Below are positions 1 through 10,589 of a stretch of 64,000 nt of DNA, piece by piece. The stretch covers positions 1,612,001 to 1,676,000 of the forward strand of contig JAOVFP010000017.1 in NCBI GenBank assembly GCA_025738555.1, given 5' to 3'. Below the pieces are notes generated by a model that was not told where the DNA came from, searched no databases, and saw only the letters and a program-made list of their open reading frames with translations. The translations under genes and the position numbers were made by a program. The stretch comes from Cyathus striatus (taxonomy: Eukaryota > Basidiomycota > Agaricomycetes > Agaricales > Nidulariaceae). How positions within the stretch are numbered: position 1 is the stretch's first letter; every line of letters starts with the position of its first letter.

Positions 1-437
1 ACTGAGATCAATGAGTGTTCAATGGATTATTTATGAGCTCAATGAGAAATCATGAATCCTGTTCATGTGTGAATTAATGAAAAAATCAATGAAATGAAAT
101 CAATGAATAGCTCAAAATTAATAGGTACCCAACTACAGGATATACTAAACACTTGGGTTGCTAACTACATGATTATACATACTACTATATCTATTAAACC
201 ATAAGTCCTTTTCTAACAACTCCACTTTACTCTATATTACACATACCTGGAGAGCGAAATCACTGTAGAACTCAATCAATTGTACTTAGTTAAAATTATA
301 TTTCAATGCAGAATTCAATGTAGAATTCAATCACCTGTACTTAGTTAGAATTGTATTTCAATGTGGAAATCAATGCAGAATTCAATCACTTGTACTTAGT
401 TAAAATTGTATTTCAATGCAGAATTCAATGCAGAATT
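1..437 (+). repeat. Truncated left arm of a foldback element
   Basis: The sequence from base 1 matches the left arm of the palindromic element at 8817-10520 (from about 8990 onward): the same GAGCTCAATGAGAAATCATG stretch, the GGTACCCAACTACAGGATAT block, and then the short repeat with GAATTCAATGTAGAATTCAA and CTTGTACTTAGTTAAAATTG. It starts inside the arm because the window cuts it, and it ends abruptly at about 437 within the central repeats, with no right arm. It is therefore a half copy in the same orientation as the complete element. Confidence 0.8.
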
Positions 438-543
438 ACCACAGCAGTTAGGCTCACTTCCCTTAGCCAGTTATATTTTGTATCACCATTCAAACCAAAT
501 AAAAACAACATGTGACTTGTTAGTGAGCTGCACAGCCTGCAAT
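438..543 (-). other. Reverse-oriented relic of the NACHT/protease intergenic spacer
   Basis: This 106-bp stretch is the reverse complement of about 22215-22325, which lies between divergent NACHT-B and its protease-like neighbour. It includes the block around CATGTGACTTGTTAG and GCTGCACAGCCTGC. It is the only array material seen here in inverted orientation, so an inverted unit once existed at this edge. Both sides are cut by mobile elements: the foldback half copy on the left and the TA-flanked element on the right. Confidence 0.7.
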
Positions 544-544
544 A

Positions 545-1886
545 GGGGAAATCAAAGCTTTCCTCTTGGCAAAATGAAATAAATCAAGGGTGAGCCTAAA
601 AGATTCCCACAGAACTCAACGAGGCAGTTCTATGAGGTGGCATGTTGCTTCAAGGTGGCAGACTTGTACCTGTTTAAGTTGGAGCTTGAATAAGAGCTGT
701 CTCTATGAGGCTCTGGGCTCATCATTCAACAATGTACATATTAATGACCTATTCATACAATATCATAGACTACATTCCCTTTTTACTACTTCTATTCCTA
801 TGTTTAATTCACACTCTTCAGTTGTTACCAACATGCTCACTGAGTCTGAGTCTTCGACAAGAAAAGACCTCGATGAGAAACTCACATCTCTCAAGGCTAG
901 TAGCCTGAAGTCCAAGACTAGCACCATGGAAGCTACTGCTGCCCTCCAAGCTGACAAAGAGAATGTGCTTACTCTGATACTACTGGTCTATGGTCTGGGC
1001 TTACTCAGTACAGTCATCAACCATCAAATGTGACACCCCACCCAATGTGACAAACCCAACTGATTGACCTCTCCTCACCTCAAATCTATGGCTATGGCTA
1101 TAATTCTTTTTGTATTTTGAGGCCTAGTATCCCAGGAATGAGTTCAAACAATATTTTTTCAAGTATATATTGAAATAGATATATGATGCATAAATTAAGT
1201 TGGAGAGTTACCTCAAACATGAGATTTCCAAAAAATACATGGCATAGATTACTCAATAAAGGTACTTGATTTAACTGTTTTATAAAATAGGCAGCTATTA
1301 TTTAATGTAATAAACCTCTATAAATGTTTTTATGGTAAAGTACACCTATGTTCTCTGATATATCACTAGAAATCTGAAGTGCTCAGTGTTGCAAGACAAG
1401 GAAGTTTTGTTTATACTAATGATCCAGACTTCAGCAATCTTTAATTTTGAAGTGTTCCATAATAAACTGTATGACCATCAGCAGCTGTCATGCCATGTGG
1501 TCTTGCTCAAAATTCAGTCCCTTCAACTATTTTGTGAATGTTTGTTCCCTACTAAAACACAGTGTGATAAAAATTATACAGAATGATTCTATAAGTTTAT
1601 ATCTATCCATATGTACAATTTTTATAGTAGAATATGTATTAGATGATGTGCAATCACACCTTCAAGTTTTGTTGTCACATTGAATGGTTGATGACTGTAC
1701 TTAACATTCAACATTTTGTGTACTCTGCGCATTAGTTATTTTAATCTCCGCCTAAGCATATTGGTGAAAAAGTAGTCATTTGTATTGACATGATTTGGGG
1801 CTGTCAAAGCTGGCACAGATCAAAACATTATTTACATGCACCATCAAATCTCTTGGCAAAACAAAACAGCTAGCTTTGATTTCCCC
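545..1886. mobile_element. Candidate non-autonomous TA-flanked DNA transposon
   Basis: A 15-bp perfect terminal inverted repeat, GGGGAAATCAAAGCT, lies at 545-559 and its complement at 1872-1886. TA dinucleotides sit at 543-544 and 1887-1888, giving a 19-bp perfect inverted repeat overall. The left boundary coincides with the point where homology to the array spacer (CCTGCAA) stops, as expected for an insertion. The interior has a short open stretch at about 820-1033 (coiled-coil-like, containing LDEKLTSLKASSLKSKTS) but no transposase motif. TA duplications suggest a Tc1/mariner/pogo-type relationship. The right flank has no sister copy for comparison, so the call is tentative. Confidence 0.5.
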
Positions 1887-1888
1887 TA

Positions 1889-4450
1889 TTGTAGCTACAC
1901 GTGATGACCAAAAGTGATGATAATCAAACATTTTTCTCACACAAAATGAGAGATGTCCTCGAATTGATTGGAATGTAGTGCATTCCTCACTGTGTCAAAC
2001 ATTTTGGAATCTTGCATATGTATTTTGATTTTTGTAATCTAGAGGAGTGAAAATTTAGAGCATGCTGCATTAGTTTAATGAAATGATATACACAATTTAG
2101 TTCATCAGCTACATTTGTAACATACAATGTATGAAATAGCTTACAGAAGTCATTAGTGTGTGTATTTCTTCACAATATTTTAGATATACGATGCAGTATA
2201 TATTTAGTATATAACAGTAAAATACTAAAAGATACAGGCCACCAAGATATAATGAAATGTTCTTGAGCCTTCCTTTTGTCAGACTTGACTGAATGAAAAA
2301 TTACATGTTTTTATGCCATATAGACTGCTACTGAACTACAGTAACTTATAAATATATGTATATTATTTGCTTCAGATGAGTACTATGCAAAAGGTATGTT
2401 ATTAGCACATGTAGAGGATAATATTCACTGGTAGAAGATGAAACACATCCACTAACTATGTGTGGTCAAAATTACTGCTCTAACTTTCAGTGGGGAAATG
2501 AAGTAGCTTATTTATAGCTTTTGTATCAGATATTTTTATATATCTGTTATGTCTCAGAGAAATTTTGGACTATCCCATAGCTCTCAAAGTGTTCTGTAGA
2601 TCGATGAATCATCTTTATAATGAAATGCAGCTTCAAAGAATAATACCTTATACTATCTCACTGAGATCTTTTAATGAGCCCTAATTTTATTACATAGTAC
2701 AATACAATACATAGAATATACGTCCAAATTTACAAGGTATTCAGAACAGTGGGCAATGTGCTACATTCCAGATGATGCACAAACCCATTCTCATTTGTGT
2801 GGGAAAAATGTATGATTACCATCACTTTTGGTGATCATGTGTAGTTAATTCACTGTTGTCTAGTACTTGGTTGAAATAACGTTTGAATCCCAGAAATGGT
2901 GGTAGACAAGTGTAACAACGACAAAAACACAAAAACATTCAATATTTAACTCCTCATGGGACATATTGTACATGGTACAGAAACAGGATGCATATACTAA
3001 ACTGCAACACAATGATTTCTGATTAGTGATTATTTTGGCAGACAGTAAAATACATCACTAAATTTGGGAGAATCTCGTGCACCATTATAATGCAGTATAA
3101 CTCACCATAAGTGGTATGAGCTGACATAACCTTACAGCCATATGATACCACAGGATACTGCCATGTACAGCAGCACCAAATTTCGTAATTCACATGGTAG
3201 CTCATACATCTTCATATGGGTTGGAGATAATCATGAGGGAGTTATAAGATTATGCCAACAATATGCCAGAGTAATAAGATTAGAATACAGTTATGAGTTC
3301 ACATTCATCTGCAAGGACAAGCATAACCCTCATATAATTTGATACTGTACATATACTTTCATTTCAAGCAGAGAGACCATCACAAAACATTATATTATAT
3401 TAAATAATATATATTCTATATACATCAACATGCATGGTACTACTAAACTTCAAGTCTAAGCAACCAAGTCCGCACCTCTATTTTGGATCTTCAATGAATG
3501 TGAACAGGATGCCGAGGTGAACAACTTAGTAGCATTGCTCACTGCATAATAGAAGTGAGTAAATGCGAAAATGACGAGAGATGCAGCATTCTTACTATTA
3601 CATTCACAATGCATGGATACCAAAAATGACGAGCTTTGACACTCCTAGCCTAGAGAAAAATAGTAAAGTTATATATTACCATAGAATGATAATCTACTTA
3701 CCATTTATCCTAGTTAAAATAGAGCACTAAAATTCATGAGGATCAGTGTTCAAAAAAATGCGAATGGTAACTTACCTGTAGAACATGAACATTGAAGAGG
3801 GAGGTTCATCAATAACTACATCATTATATTTGACCTCGGAGCATGCAGGGGAGGAAACCAGAGGCAAATGGATAAGTATCTACAATACAAAGTAGACTAC
3901 TTAAATACATTCAGCAAGCTACAGAACACCGCCAGTACACTAGTACAAAATAAGTATGGTATGATATGTGGCACTTGATTGACATAAACAATGTAGGCAG
4001 CTGATCATGAAATGACATTTGAATAGATGTCATATTCCAACAGATTGGCCTCGAGTGAATTATGCAGGATTGAGTGTGACAAGTGACTTCAGTCAATGGG
4101 GACAAACCAGTGGCCTGCATTGAAAGGAATTTGGGCCAAGTCAACAAGACTGCATTCGTGCCTGTTTATTTACTTTCCCTGCCAGCATTAGCATTTCCCA
4201 TCAACACATGCTTATTCCAAGCACCAGGCCTGGTATTTGCCCCTTGCTTGCCCCACCTTATAATAATATACCTACCATTTGGTGTACATTGTCCTGTATG
4301 TTATCATCTATTCTACTTAATTCCACAGCTGAGTAAAACTGATTGAACATGGAATAAATTTGCCTTTTAAAAACTTGCTTACAAGCTGTGCATTGTCAAT
4401 GCATTGTGATAAACGGTTGTCTCTAGCGTATACTTGCAGAACTCATGAGT
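1889..4450. other. AT-rich stretch without recognisable genes
   Basis: No open frame here resembles a known protein or keeps a plausible exon structure; all are short and interrupted in AT-rich DNA. About 3822-4042 resembles the solo LTR at 62960-63203: both share a block with TTTGACCTC, then GAGGCAAATGGATAAGTA and CTACTTAAATACAT, and GACATTTGAATAG near the end. That part is probably an old LTR fragment ending in CCAACA at 4042. I see nothing else. Confidence 0.6.
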
Positions 4451-4670
4451 TGAGCATGATATGATGATTAAAAGATAGCACAGCATACATTGTATTTGAC
4501 TTTACTTACCTCTTACAGCTGCTGATATGTAGAGTAAAATATGTTAGTGAGATTATGATTTCAGCACGATATGATGATTATGGGATAACACAGTGTACAT
4601 TGTATTTAACTTTACTTACCTCTTACAACAGCTGATACATAGAGTAAAATATGTTAGTGAGATTATGATT
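4451..4670. repeat. Two-copy 110-bp tandem repeat
   Basis: Two adjacent 110-bp units (4451-4560 and 4561-4670) align without gaps. Both begin GC(A/C)... ATATGATGATTA and both end with AGAGTAAAATATGTTAGTGA followed by GATTATGATT. They differ at scattered positions. No coding function is apparent. Confidence 0.85.
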
Positions 4671-4879
4671 TCCATTTACTATGTCAGTGCCATTATAACC
4701 TGGTACAACCACTTGTAAGTAGTTCATCATCTTCCATCAAACACGTGAGAAACATATGGCTATATCAGATCTTCATGAATTTAGTGATGTATGTGCCCTA
4801 GCACATTTACTCTATCAATCCTACTATTATGCTACTACTGAATCACCACTGGAATAACTTTCACTTTTTTTCTGTTATA

Positions 4880-7800
4880 TTCTCTCATGCCGTACTTTCT
4901 GTTTCCAGGATATATGATCTGCCATCCACGCCGAACTCTGAGATGCCTTCCATGTTGGACTCCATCTCATCAGCCTGCTCATCATGGATCTGCAATTGAG
5001 GTGCGTACAGCAAAGAGTTATCTGAAGGTTCTTCAACTGACTCAATGTAGTCATCATATCCTTGCAGACATTCACCACTGTCACATCTCTACATTCATGT
5101 GAGTTTTAAATGTTCAATGAACAATGCTGCACATACCACTAGGAATTCATTCATGTACATCTCCAATGTCTCCATTCTTGGTTTTTGAAGCCCAAACTTT
5201 TCCATGGAATTCATGAAGGTCCTGTGATTTACTTTTATGTACTGACCAAGATCTTTGAAGGGTATAGCAGAATCGGTAAGGAGATGCCTGAATATATGGA
5301 AGTATAATTCTATAGGGAGATTTCTACAGATAATAATAAGTCTTATTGTTTTATAGTCAATGGCAATTATAATGTACATGTGATTTATTTCTGATATCCA
5401 TTTCATTAAATATTCAAATAATCTTGAATGATGCATACTTTTTTTGTGAAAATCATCAAATCTATAATTTGAGCTAGAGCTGAGGACACCTAATCCAAGA
5501 CAACAGGACCCATCATCATATAGTTGAAACAACCAGTCACTCATGGTCATTAGCATATTGCTATCTCCCTCAAATTTCAAAGCAGTTTCTGGCCTATATG
5601 CGAACAGCAGAGACATTAAATAGTTGCTTTTACACTTGTTAGCTTGTCCTTCAAAATTGAGGTCAGAAGAACCATAGTTATCATAGTTAGGCTACTCGAT
5701 GGACCAAATACAAAGATAAATAAATAAATAAAAAATCGAAGATAACCTAGCTCATCGCATCACTACAGACAATCATAATACACAATATTACATTTCCGAC
5801 AACAATACTTTGCTGCCACCACATGCCATCTTGTGTATGGTGACATAATGCATTAATAATGCAGTTAGGTCCGAATTCATTTCTAATAATGTGGAGGAGG
5901 ATATGTGCTTGGGGGTATCCTCTCGACAAAGAAATAATGTGAGTGGGAAGATGTCCATCTGTCCCTTCAGATCCAGTGAGCACACATGAGGGAGAGAAAG
6001 GGGGGAAATGTGAAGCTGACATTCTCAAAGCGTATATATGACATTTATGTATGTAAGCGACACGAGGTAAATGACAATGTGTAAGGAGTGAGGTAATGGA
6101 GATGAAAATCGCATTTTTACCATGCAGGCAGAATGCCTGCTCTACAATAACATCAACACACTGAAGAAATCTAGTTCTCGGAGAGAAATACTGTAAGTAT
6201 CAAAAGAAGTTAAACACACAATACTGTTTCACTGTATCTGTTTGCTCAATTGGAGAGTCCATGTGAATATGTGACATGCACTGTTTAGCCATATAGCCAT
6301 ATGCATAAGAATCAGATATATAAAATTGACCGGCCCTTGATTCATTACTTAGAAAGTCAGTGAATGATGCATGGAAATATGTGAGCTCCTCAAATAAATG
6401 TTTGGGAACTTTTATTAGGGAATGTAGATCCACTAGAAGAATTTGAATTTTTGAAATTGACATCCTCAAAAATCGAGACACAAGTTCCATTCTCTCACTT
6501 TCAACTCCAGTGAAAGGGAACATAATGATCAAAATAGGGGATATATCCTGGTATCTGACTTGAGCTGACTTAAGAATGAATGTGTACAATGCATCAATTT
6601 CTGTGAAAGGATTTTGTGCCATCTGAGCAGCATCAACATTCAATACCCTCTCCAATTGGTGGACAGGATCGCTTCTGTGATTATCAATATACTTGATGAC
6701 TGTGGCAGGGTATATAAATTGTCCCGAAGCCTTTTCAATGGGTTTCATAACTTGCCACTTTGTAGGCCACTGAGTAAAAATGGGGACATGATGATCGTTG
6801 GAACGTACGGGAAACATGCAACAGGGACAAAGTTCAAGGAGATTGAGTTTGTTCTTCTACAACCTTTTTAGCCAAAATGAATACACGTGCAAGAGTGCTT
6901 GCATTTAACTGGAGGGTAAATTAAGGATTATGTCACTGCACTGCAAATAAGCCAAAAAATAGAGCGTTTTGGGAAAGAGATCCACTGGGCAGTGGGCCCG
7001 TGTAATCTAGAGGTTGGATGACTTACATGAGATTCTGCGAGTTCCTGATGGTTTGAAGGAAGTTATATCAAGCCATGGTGATGCACAGAACACGGCCCTG
7101 ATTCCCATCCTCGCCGTGGTCAGCTGAGAATGAAAGAAGCATAAATGTTCAGTCATTACCGTGTGAGGCTGTGGGCTAGAAGTTGGCACTGAAGCGCTTG
7201 AGGCCTGACTCCTGAGGGCGAGTCGGGTGAATCGTGTCACGTTCATGTTGCCTCGCTCAGCATGAGTCTTCTTGATCTCATCAAATATCTCTCTTAGAAA
7301 TAGTTCAATATCTTGATCAGGTTTAAATCTCTCGTCAAGTTCCAGAATGGCACAGTGATGTATTATGTCTGTTCTTTTGAATGTGGTCCGAATTTAAAGC
7401 TCTGATCAACTGAAAATCAGAAAGCATAATGGAATTCTGGAACAAGACATGTTCACAATGCTGTGTATTATATTACACTGCATTTTTGGATCTTGACATT
7501 CATCCAAGCCATCAATAATCATACACCAAGTTTGCTCTCGTAAATTATTGTTCTTTCGCAAGTAATTTTCCACAGGTTCTACAATTAGTCTTTGTATTTG
7601 AAACTCCAATGATTTCGAGAAGATCAGTGGGTCATTTTCAACTGTATCAGAAATTTTCTTTTTAGTTCCAAGAATATCTGTGGCAAGTTGGTATGCAAGT
7701 ATTGGCACCAGTCGTGCTGCAGTATTTCTCTTGCTTGAATTTTGTGAGAATGCAAAGTATCCACATAGGACATTTTTCATGTCTTCTCATTCTGCAATAG

Positions 7801-8156
7801 ATCTGGAAATCGCAGACTTTCCAGCACCAGCTGGACCATAGATCCACTGAACCTTTTTATTTGTATTCTCTTTATTTCGGACCCGATTGACAATTTCTTG
7901 TTGAACTTGTTCACGTGTGTGTGGATGGCACTTCGGTTGATCATACGACTCATCGGAGTTGTGAAATGCACTTGTAGCTATGTGGTTCTGCAGTATGTTG
8001 AACCCTGATATTTTTCAAACGTATAAATGTAGTGGCCTTATTGATTGCTTAAGGCTACAACTCACCATTATTGACTCCTGCATGAATGTTAATCTGATGT
8101 TCTACTTGCATAAGACTATTAATCCTAAAGTCATTGGCACCCTTGAATGATGGCAT
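4880..8156 (-). pseudogene. NACHT-A: decayed NACHT STAND ATPase
   Basis: This is the same three-exon design as intact copies B and C. Exon 1 starts MPSFKGANDF at 8156 and an intron lies at 8005-8065. Exon 2 then has the HNSDESYDQPKCHPHTR lead-in, Walker A GPAGAGKSA and Walker B CMIIDGLDEC. Lesions: an in-frame TGA at 7787-7789 where copies C, E and F have CGA; a 469-bp insertion at 6792-7260; loss of the second intron donor (GT to AT, 5755); and a frameshift near 5100, after which C-terminal homology continues to about 4880 in another frame. Exon 3 begins at 5691. It belongs to the E/F subtype around Walker B (NNNLREQTWC). It is clearly a member of the array and very unlikely to make a full protein. 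Confidence 0.85.
6792..7260. mobile_element. 469-bp insertion in NACHT-A with 5-bp target duplication
   Basis: Intact copies read continuously across this point. Here homology stops at 7261 and resumes at 6791, and CATGA occurs on both sides (6787-6791 and 7261-7265), as a target-site duplication would. The minus strand contains an intron-like stretch (GTAATGACTG ... TTCATTCTCAG) between two open segments, so it may carry a captured gene fragment. No terminal inverted repeat, LTR ends or transposase were seen, so the class is unknown. Confidence 0.6.
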
Positions 8157-8257
8157 TGTTATGGAATACAAGTGTAGGAGCATACCTGCAGTATCGCAAT
8201 AGTTATAGTACAGATGTGGGTGGTTAGAAAGGGGAGGTCATCATGAAGCTCTCTCAA

Positions 8258-8265
8258 TATATATA
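8258..8265 (-). promoter_or_regulatory. TATA box of NACHT-A
   Basis: TATATATA lies 102 bp upstream of the NACHT-A ATG (8156). The same element occurs 104-106 bp upstream of the ATG in copies B-F, which supports a core promoter role. It survives although the gene is broken. Confidence 0.6.
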
Positions 8266-8807
8266 CAATATCATTGATAAGATCATTTGAGCAACATGCT
8301 CCATCCATTTCAGCTTGATGTTTTAAATTGAAGCTGTGAGAAGCTATTATAGTTTGATCGGAGTGATAAATATAGCCATGTATTGTATGACAGCATAGCG
8401 TCAGACAGTCTTGTACATGCAAAGAAAACACCAGGCCGGCACCAAATGCTCAACCGCCTTGAACTTTTTCGGTTCTCTATGATTTCCGTTCAAGTTTATA
8501 TTTGTCGATTAATCAACCATTGCATCGGAGGCCGGAAACTAGGCATAAATATGTAAGATATTACAAAATACTCACCCTGAAGTGAATGATTGCCTTGTGA
8601 TTGCCCCAAAGACGTGTCGAAAATGGTCTGAAAGGTTTCATACACTGGATTTGTCGTTTTTGGTTTCAAAGATGATATCAAATAAAGAATACAAGTAAGC
8701 GCTTAGTTCAGGTTCTTTCCTGGGCCCGTTTGCCCTCGGAACGCTAACGGCCTACATACAAAGTTGAAACTTTGTTCCTCTCATCACTTCCTCCTCACCA
8801 CAATAAG
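8266..8807. other. Divergent spacer of unit 0
   Basis: Intergenic DNA upstream of NACHT-A. It is less similar to the spacers of the other units and lacks the conserved CTATCGATGTGCCAGGCT block. No gene is supported; the open frames on the minus strand are short and have no recognisable content. It ends at the target duplication of the foldback element. Confidence 0.5.
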
Positions 8808-8816
8808 CAGCAAGAG

Positions 8817-10520
8817 TCGTGGCTGTCATTCTGATTGATCAGAACCGGGGAGCCTCGACAGCTTGAAATCATTCAAATGAGCTCAATGATTTATTTGTAC
8901 TAAATTCAATGAAAATCAATAAGAAATCAATGAGAAATTAATGAGAACTCAATGAAAATTCATACTAAAATCAATGCAGTATCAATCACTGAGATCAATG
9001 AGGGATTATTTACGAGCTCAATGAGAAATCATGAATCCTGTTCATGTGTGAATCAATGAAAAAATCAATGAAAAATCAATGAAATGAAATCAATGAATAA
9101 CTCGAAATTAATAGGTACCCAACTACAGGATATACTAAACACTTGGGTTGTTAACTACATGATTATACATACTACTATATCTACTAAACTATAAGTCCTT
9201 TTCTAACAACTCCGCTTTACTCTATATTACACATACCTAGAGAGCGAAATCATGGTAGAACTCAATCAATTGTACTTAGTTAAAATTGTATCTCAATGCA
9301 GAATTCAATGTAGAATTCAATCACTTGTACTTAGGCTAAAACTGTATTTCATGGCTGAAATCAATGCAGAAATCAATCACTTGTACTTAGTTAAAATTGT
9401 ATTTCAATGCAGAATTCAATGTAGAATTCAATCACCTGTACTTTGTTAAAATTGTATTAAAATGCGGAAATCAATGTAGAAATCAATCACTTGTACTTAG
9501 TTAAAATTGTATTTCAGTGCGGAATTCAATGTAGAATTCAATGTAGAATTCAATCACCTATATTTTGTTAAAATTGTATTAAAATGCGGAAATCAATGCA
9601 GAATTCAATATAGAATTCAATCACTTGTACTTAGTTAAAATTGTATTAAAATGCGGAGATCAATGTAGAAATCAATCACTTGTACTTAGTTAAAATTGTA
9701 TTTCATGGCTGGTAATACAAGTGATTGAATTCTACATTGATTTCCGCATTGAAATACAATTTTAACTAAGTACAGGTGATTGAATTCTACATTGAATTCT
9801 ACATTGAATTCCGCACTGAAATACAATTTTAACTAAGTACAAGTGATTGATTTCTACATTGATTTCCGCATTTTAATACAATTTTAACAAAGTACAGGTG
9901 ATTGAATTCTACATTGAATTCTGCATTGAAATACAATTTTAACTAAGTACAAGTGATTGATTTCTGCATTGATTTCAGCCATGAAATACAGTTTTAGCCT
10001 AAGTACAAGTGATTGAATTCTACATTGAATTCTGCATTGAGATACAATTTTAACTAAGTACAATTGATTGAGTTCTACCATGATTTCGCTCTCTAGGTAT
10101 GTGTAATATAGAGTAAAGCGGAGTTGTTAGAAAAGGACTTATAGTTTAGTAGATATAGTAGTATGTATAATCATGTAGTTAACAACCCAAGTGTTTAGTA
10201 TATCCTGTAGTTGGGTACCTATTAATTTCGAGTTATTCATTGATTTCATTTCATTGATTTTTCATTGATTTTTTCATTGATTCACACATGAACAGGATTC
10301 ATGATTTCTCATTGAGCTCGTAAATAATCCCTCATTGATCTCAGTGATTGATACTGCATTGATTTTAGTATGAATTTTCATTGAGTTCTCATTAATTTCT
10401 CATTGATTTCTTATTGATTTTCATTGAATTTAGTACAAATAAATCATTGAGCTCATTTGAATGATTTCAAGCTGTCGAGGCTCCCCGGTTCTGATCAATC
10501 AGAATGACAGCCACTAGTGG
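8817..10520. mobile_element. Foldback-type element with near-palindromic arms
   Basis: The left arm (about 8821-9690) and right arm (about 9730-10513) are near-perfect reverse complements. They start with GGCTGTCATTCTGATTGATC and end with its complement, with only a small loop of about 40 bp between them. The inner arms consist of repeats of GAATTCAATGTAGAATTCAA, CTTGTACTTAGTTAAAATTG and similar units, a layout typical of foldback transposons. CAGCAAGAG is present at 8808-8816 and 10521-10529, a candidate 9-bp target duplication, although a few unmatched bases separate it from the paired ends. No coding capacity. It separates NACHT-A from its divergent protease-like partner. A half copy lies at 1-437. 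Confidence 0.85.
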
Positions 10521-10589
10521 CAGCAAGAGCTTTCACTCGTTATTTAACCTTAAATACTTTGAAGCTACAAAAACTACGCTCCCTCCTTT

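Noticed and set aside
590..1033. 147-codon ORF as a gene
   Set aside because: It starts at GTG, has no recognisable domain and lies inside a candidate non-autonomous transposon.
6960..7060. tRNA-derived SINE in the NACHT-A insertion
   Set aside because: Stretches loosely resembling A and B boxes do not match the consensus and no tail was seen.
9252..10081. Two identical 65-aa ORFs on opposite strands as genes
   Set aside because: They are the two arms of the foldback palindrome, translated from short repeats.
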